Source: an uncultured Altererythrobacter sp. (lineage in GTDB: Bacteria > Pseudomonadota > Alphaproteobacteria > Sphingomonadales > Sphingomonadaceae). Taken from it: a stretch of DNA of 7,416 nucleotides. Positions 6,089 through 7,416 of the stretch are shown here, one piece after another. Under the pieces are notes generated by a model. It was not told where the DNA came from. It worked only from the letters and a program-made list of their open reading frames with translations, and did no database searches. The stretch is from contig CALLIO010000227.1 in the NCBI GenBank assembly GCA_938009055.1, forward strand, positions 1 through 7,416, given 5' to 3'. Position numbers and translations under genes: made by a program. Numbering within the stretch: the first letter of the stretch is position 1; each line of letters opens with the position of its first letter.

Positions 6089-6535
6089 ATGGTTCAGGCG
6101 CAATCTTCTTCGGCATTGGCCGATACACAAACCGCCGCGGCCAAGCTTTTGGCTGATTCCGGCGCTTCTCAAGCTGTGTCTGACGCTATGCATGCCTTGG
6201 TGCTGCAGCAATTGGACGACGATCAAGCGCAAGACATCGTCTCGATCGATCTGGAGGGGAAATCCTCTATGGCTGATCACATGGTCATCGCATCGGGCCG
6301 CTCGACCCGCCAAGTGGCGGCGATGGCGCAAAAGCTGGCTGAGAAATTGAAGCAGGAAGGCTACGGCTCCTCCAAGATCGAGGGCTTGCCAGCCGCAGAT
6401 TGGGTGCTGATTGATGCGGGCGATATCGTGGTGCATTTGTTCCGCCCCGAAGTGCGCAACTTCTACAATCTTGAGCGGATGTGGGGCTTTGGCGAAGGTG
6501 ATGTTTCTGCGGCCAGCGATGCTGGTTCCGCCTAA
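6089..6535 (+). CDS. rsfS: Ribosomal silencing factor RsfS
   Basis: RsfS (Iojap/YbeB family) binds protein uL14 of the large ribosomal subunit and blocks subunit joining, lowering translation in poor conditions. With the ATG at 6089 it has 148 residues; the family core runs from about 30 to 136. Seen motifs are 'AQDIVSIDLEGKSSMADHMVIASGRSTRQV' in pieces (47-76), 'EGLPAADWVLIDAGDIVVHLF' (98-118) and the end motif 'RPEVRNFYNLERMWG' (119-133). The N-terminal 28 residues are Ala/Ser-rich and variable. An earlier in-frame ATG at 6056 would add 11 residues that use uncommon codons (CTA, GGA) and has no ribosome site. GGAGTGA at 6071-6077 lies rather far (11 bases) before 6089, so the start is uncertain. 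The nadD-rsfS-rlmH order is common in bacteria. Confidence 0.93.
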   Translation: MVQAQSSSALADTQTAAAKLLADSGASQAVSDAMHALVLQQLDDDQAQDIVSIDLEGKSSMADHMVIASGRSTRQVAAMAQKLAEKLKQEGYGSSKIEGLPAADWVLIDAGDIVVHLFRPEVRNFYNLERMWGFGEGDVSAASDAGSA

Positions 6536-6543
6536 CCACACTC

Positions 6544-6966
6544 ATGCTTCTTCACGTCATCGCTCGGGGGAAGATAGGTCGTTCGCCTGAAGCTGAATTG
6601 GTCGCACGCTATGAAAAACGCTTAAGCTGGCCAACGAAACTGACTGAATTGCCTGAAAGCGGGGGAAAGATCCCCGATCCGCAAACGCCCTACAAGACTG
6701 TCCTGCTTGATGAGCGCGGCAAGCAATTGTCATCTGAAAAGCTTGCAGAAGTGCTTGGCCGATGGCGCGATGATGGCATGCGCGAGGCACGCTTTGTCTT
6801 GGGTGCAGCCGATGGTCATTCCAATGAAGAGCGCAAGGAAGCGGATCTGTTGCTGGCTTTTGGCGCTGCCACTTGGCCGCATTTGATGGCCCGCGCGATG
6901 GTGATGGAGCAATTGTATCGCGCCACTTCCATACTTGCAGGCCACCCCTATCACAGGGCAGGGTGA
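6544..6966 (+). CDS. rlmH: 23S rRNA (pseudouridine1915-N3)-methyltransferase RlmH
   Basis: RlmH methylates N3 of pseudouridine 1915 in helix 69 of 23S rRNA, acting on assembled 70S ribosomes with S-adenosylmethionine. The 140-residue product is a small SPOUT (knotted) methyltransferase of usual length. It shows the N-terminal 'GRSPEAELVARYEKRL', 'LLDERGKQLSSE' (about residues 54-65), the cofactor loop 'FVLGAADGH' (usually FVIGGADG; the Gly to Ala change is conservative) and the hallmark end 'TWPHLMARAMVMEQLYRA...GHPYHRAG', which forms the trefoil knot and includes the conserved HPYH. The ATG follows the rsfS stop by eight bases without a clear Shine-Dalgarno, suggesting coupled translation within the operon. 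Confidence 0.95.
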   Translation: MLLHVIARGKIGRSPEAELVARYEKRLSWPTKLTELPESGGKIPDPQTPYKTVLLDERGKQLSSEKLAEVLGRWRDDGMREARFVLGAADGHSNEERKEADLLLAFGAATWPHLMARAMVMEQLYRATSILAGHPYHRAG

Positions 6967-6970
6967 ACCC

Positions 6971-7416
6971 ATGCAAATGCGGGCAAACACGCTTGGACTT
7001 TTGGCAGCAATACTTGCACTGGCAGGCGTGCTTGGCAGTGGGCTCTATGCGCAGCGCGGTGTCACTGGTTTTGAAACGGGCGTGGCTGATCCTGAAGAAG
7101 CGCGCGCTGCTCTTGCCAGAGCGACTCAAGCATCGCGCGCAGCGGAGCAGCGTGCTGAGCAATTTAGCGCCGATGCAGAAGCGGCCAGTGAAGCTTTGGA
7201 GAAGACAGAGCGCGAAACCGCCGCCCTTGCAGCTCGTATCCAGCAAGCAGAAGCGGAGATTGCTGCCACCAATGCGCGCGTTACGCTGATTTCCGAAGAG
7301 CGCCGCGTGCTCAACACGCGCCTTGCTCAGCGCCAGCGTCCGCTTGTGAAGCTGACGGCAGCTTTGCAGAATATGGCGCGCCGCCCGCTGGCTTTGTCTG
7401 CGCTTCGTTCAGGCTC
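6971..7416 (+). CDS. EnvC-like murein hydrolase activator, N-terminal part (runs off window)
   Basis: The ATG at 6971, four bases after the rlmH stop, opens a frame that continues to the last base (148 complete codons). Residues 1-27 are a Sec signal peptide with a hydrophobic core (8-22) and a likely cleavage after 'LYA' (A27). Residues about 38-125 are an Ala/Glu/Arg/Gln-rich coiled coil. The segment 'LVKLTAALQNMARRPLALSA' at 125-144 resembles the region after the coiled coil in alphaproteobacterial EnvC proteins. EnvC proteins are periplasmic and, through a degenerate C-terminal LytM domain, activate amidases that split septal peptidoglycan. That domain lies beyond the window, so whether its zinc site is intact cannot be seen. 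An AGGGTGA stretch overlapping the rlmH stop can serve as ribosome site. The call rests on architecture and on the operon position after rlmH. Confidence 0.75.
   Translation, partial: MQMRANTLGLLAAILALAGVLGSGLYAQRGVTGFETGVADPEEARAALARATQASRAAEQRAEQFSADAEAASEALEKTERETAALAARIQQAEAEIAATNARVTLISEERRVLNTRLAQRQRPLVKLTAALQNMARRPLALSALRSG

Noticed and set aside
6062..6541. 159-codon minus-strand open frame opposite rsfS
   Set aside because: Antisense shadow of a recognised gene in the middle of a + strand operon.

Overview
The window looks like ordinary chromosomal DNA from an alphaproteobacterium, most likely Sphingomonadales (Erythrobacteraceae-like). This is inferred from three things. There is a DUF1013/TrcR-type regulator, a family typical of alphaproteobacteria. 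A membrane-anchored M23 peptidase is followed directly by a bactofilin. The run proA-nadD-rsfS-rlmH-envC is, from memory, the order seen in sphingomonads. Base composition and codon use look even across the window. I see no tRNA, rRNA, CRISPR array, insertion sequence or phage gene.

Left part (1-1407): the 3' end of a zinc-independent NAD(P)H:quinone oxidoreductase on the + strand converges on a minus-strand gene for an unrecognised acidic lipoprotein. The gap after it holds possible promoters in both directions and a strong GNRA-capped hairpin just ahead of the next gene.

Middle part (1408-3851): the TrcR/DUF1013 regulator on + converges on a minus-strand pair, M23 peptidase then bactofilin. 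A perfect inverted repeat lies between the two stop codons. The peptidase and bactofilin reading frames overlap by 59 bases, so the two are very probably co-expressed. Together they form a cell-wall-shaping module: a cytoskeletal bactofilin scaffold and a single-pass membrane endopeptidase.

Right part (3852-7416): a 243-bp divergent intergenic region contains a striking cluster of seven GANTC (CcrM methylation) sites. A tight + strand operon follows: proA (proline synthesis), nadD (NAD synthesis), rsfS (ribosome silencing), rlmH (23S rRNA methylation) and the start of an EnvC-like murein hydrolase activator that runs off the window. Spacings are 2, 66, 8 and 4 bases, so one transcript is likely.

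I found no convincing undescribed multi-gene system. The items most worth a second look are the GANTC cluster between the M23/bactofilin module and proA, the trcR leader hairpin, and the M23 N-terminal tail as a possible bactofilin docking segment.
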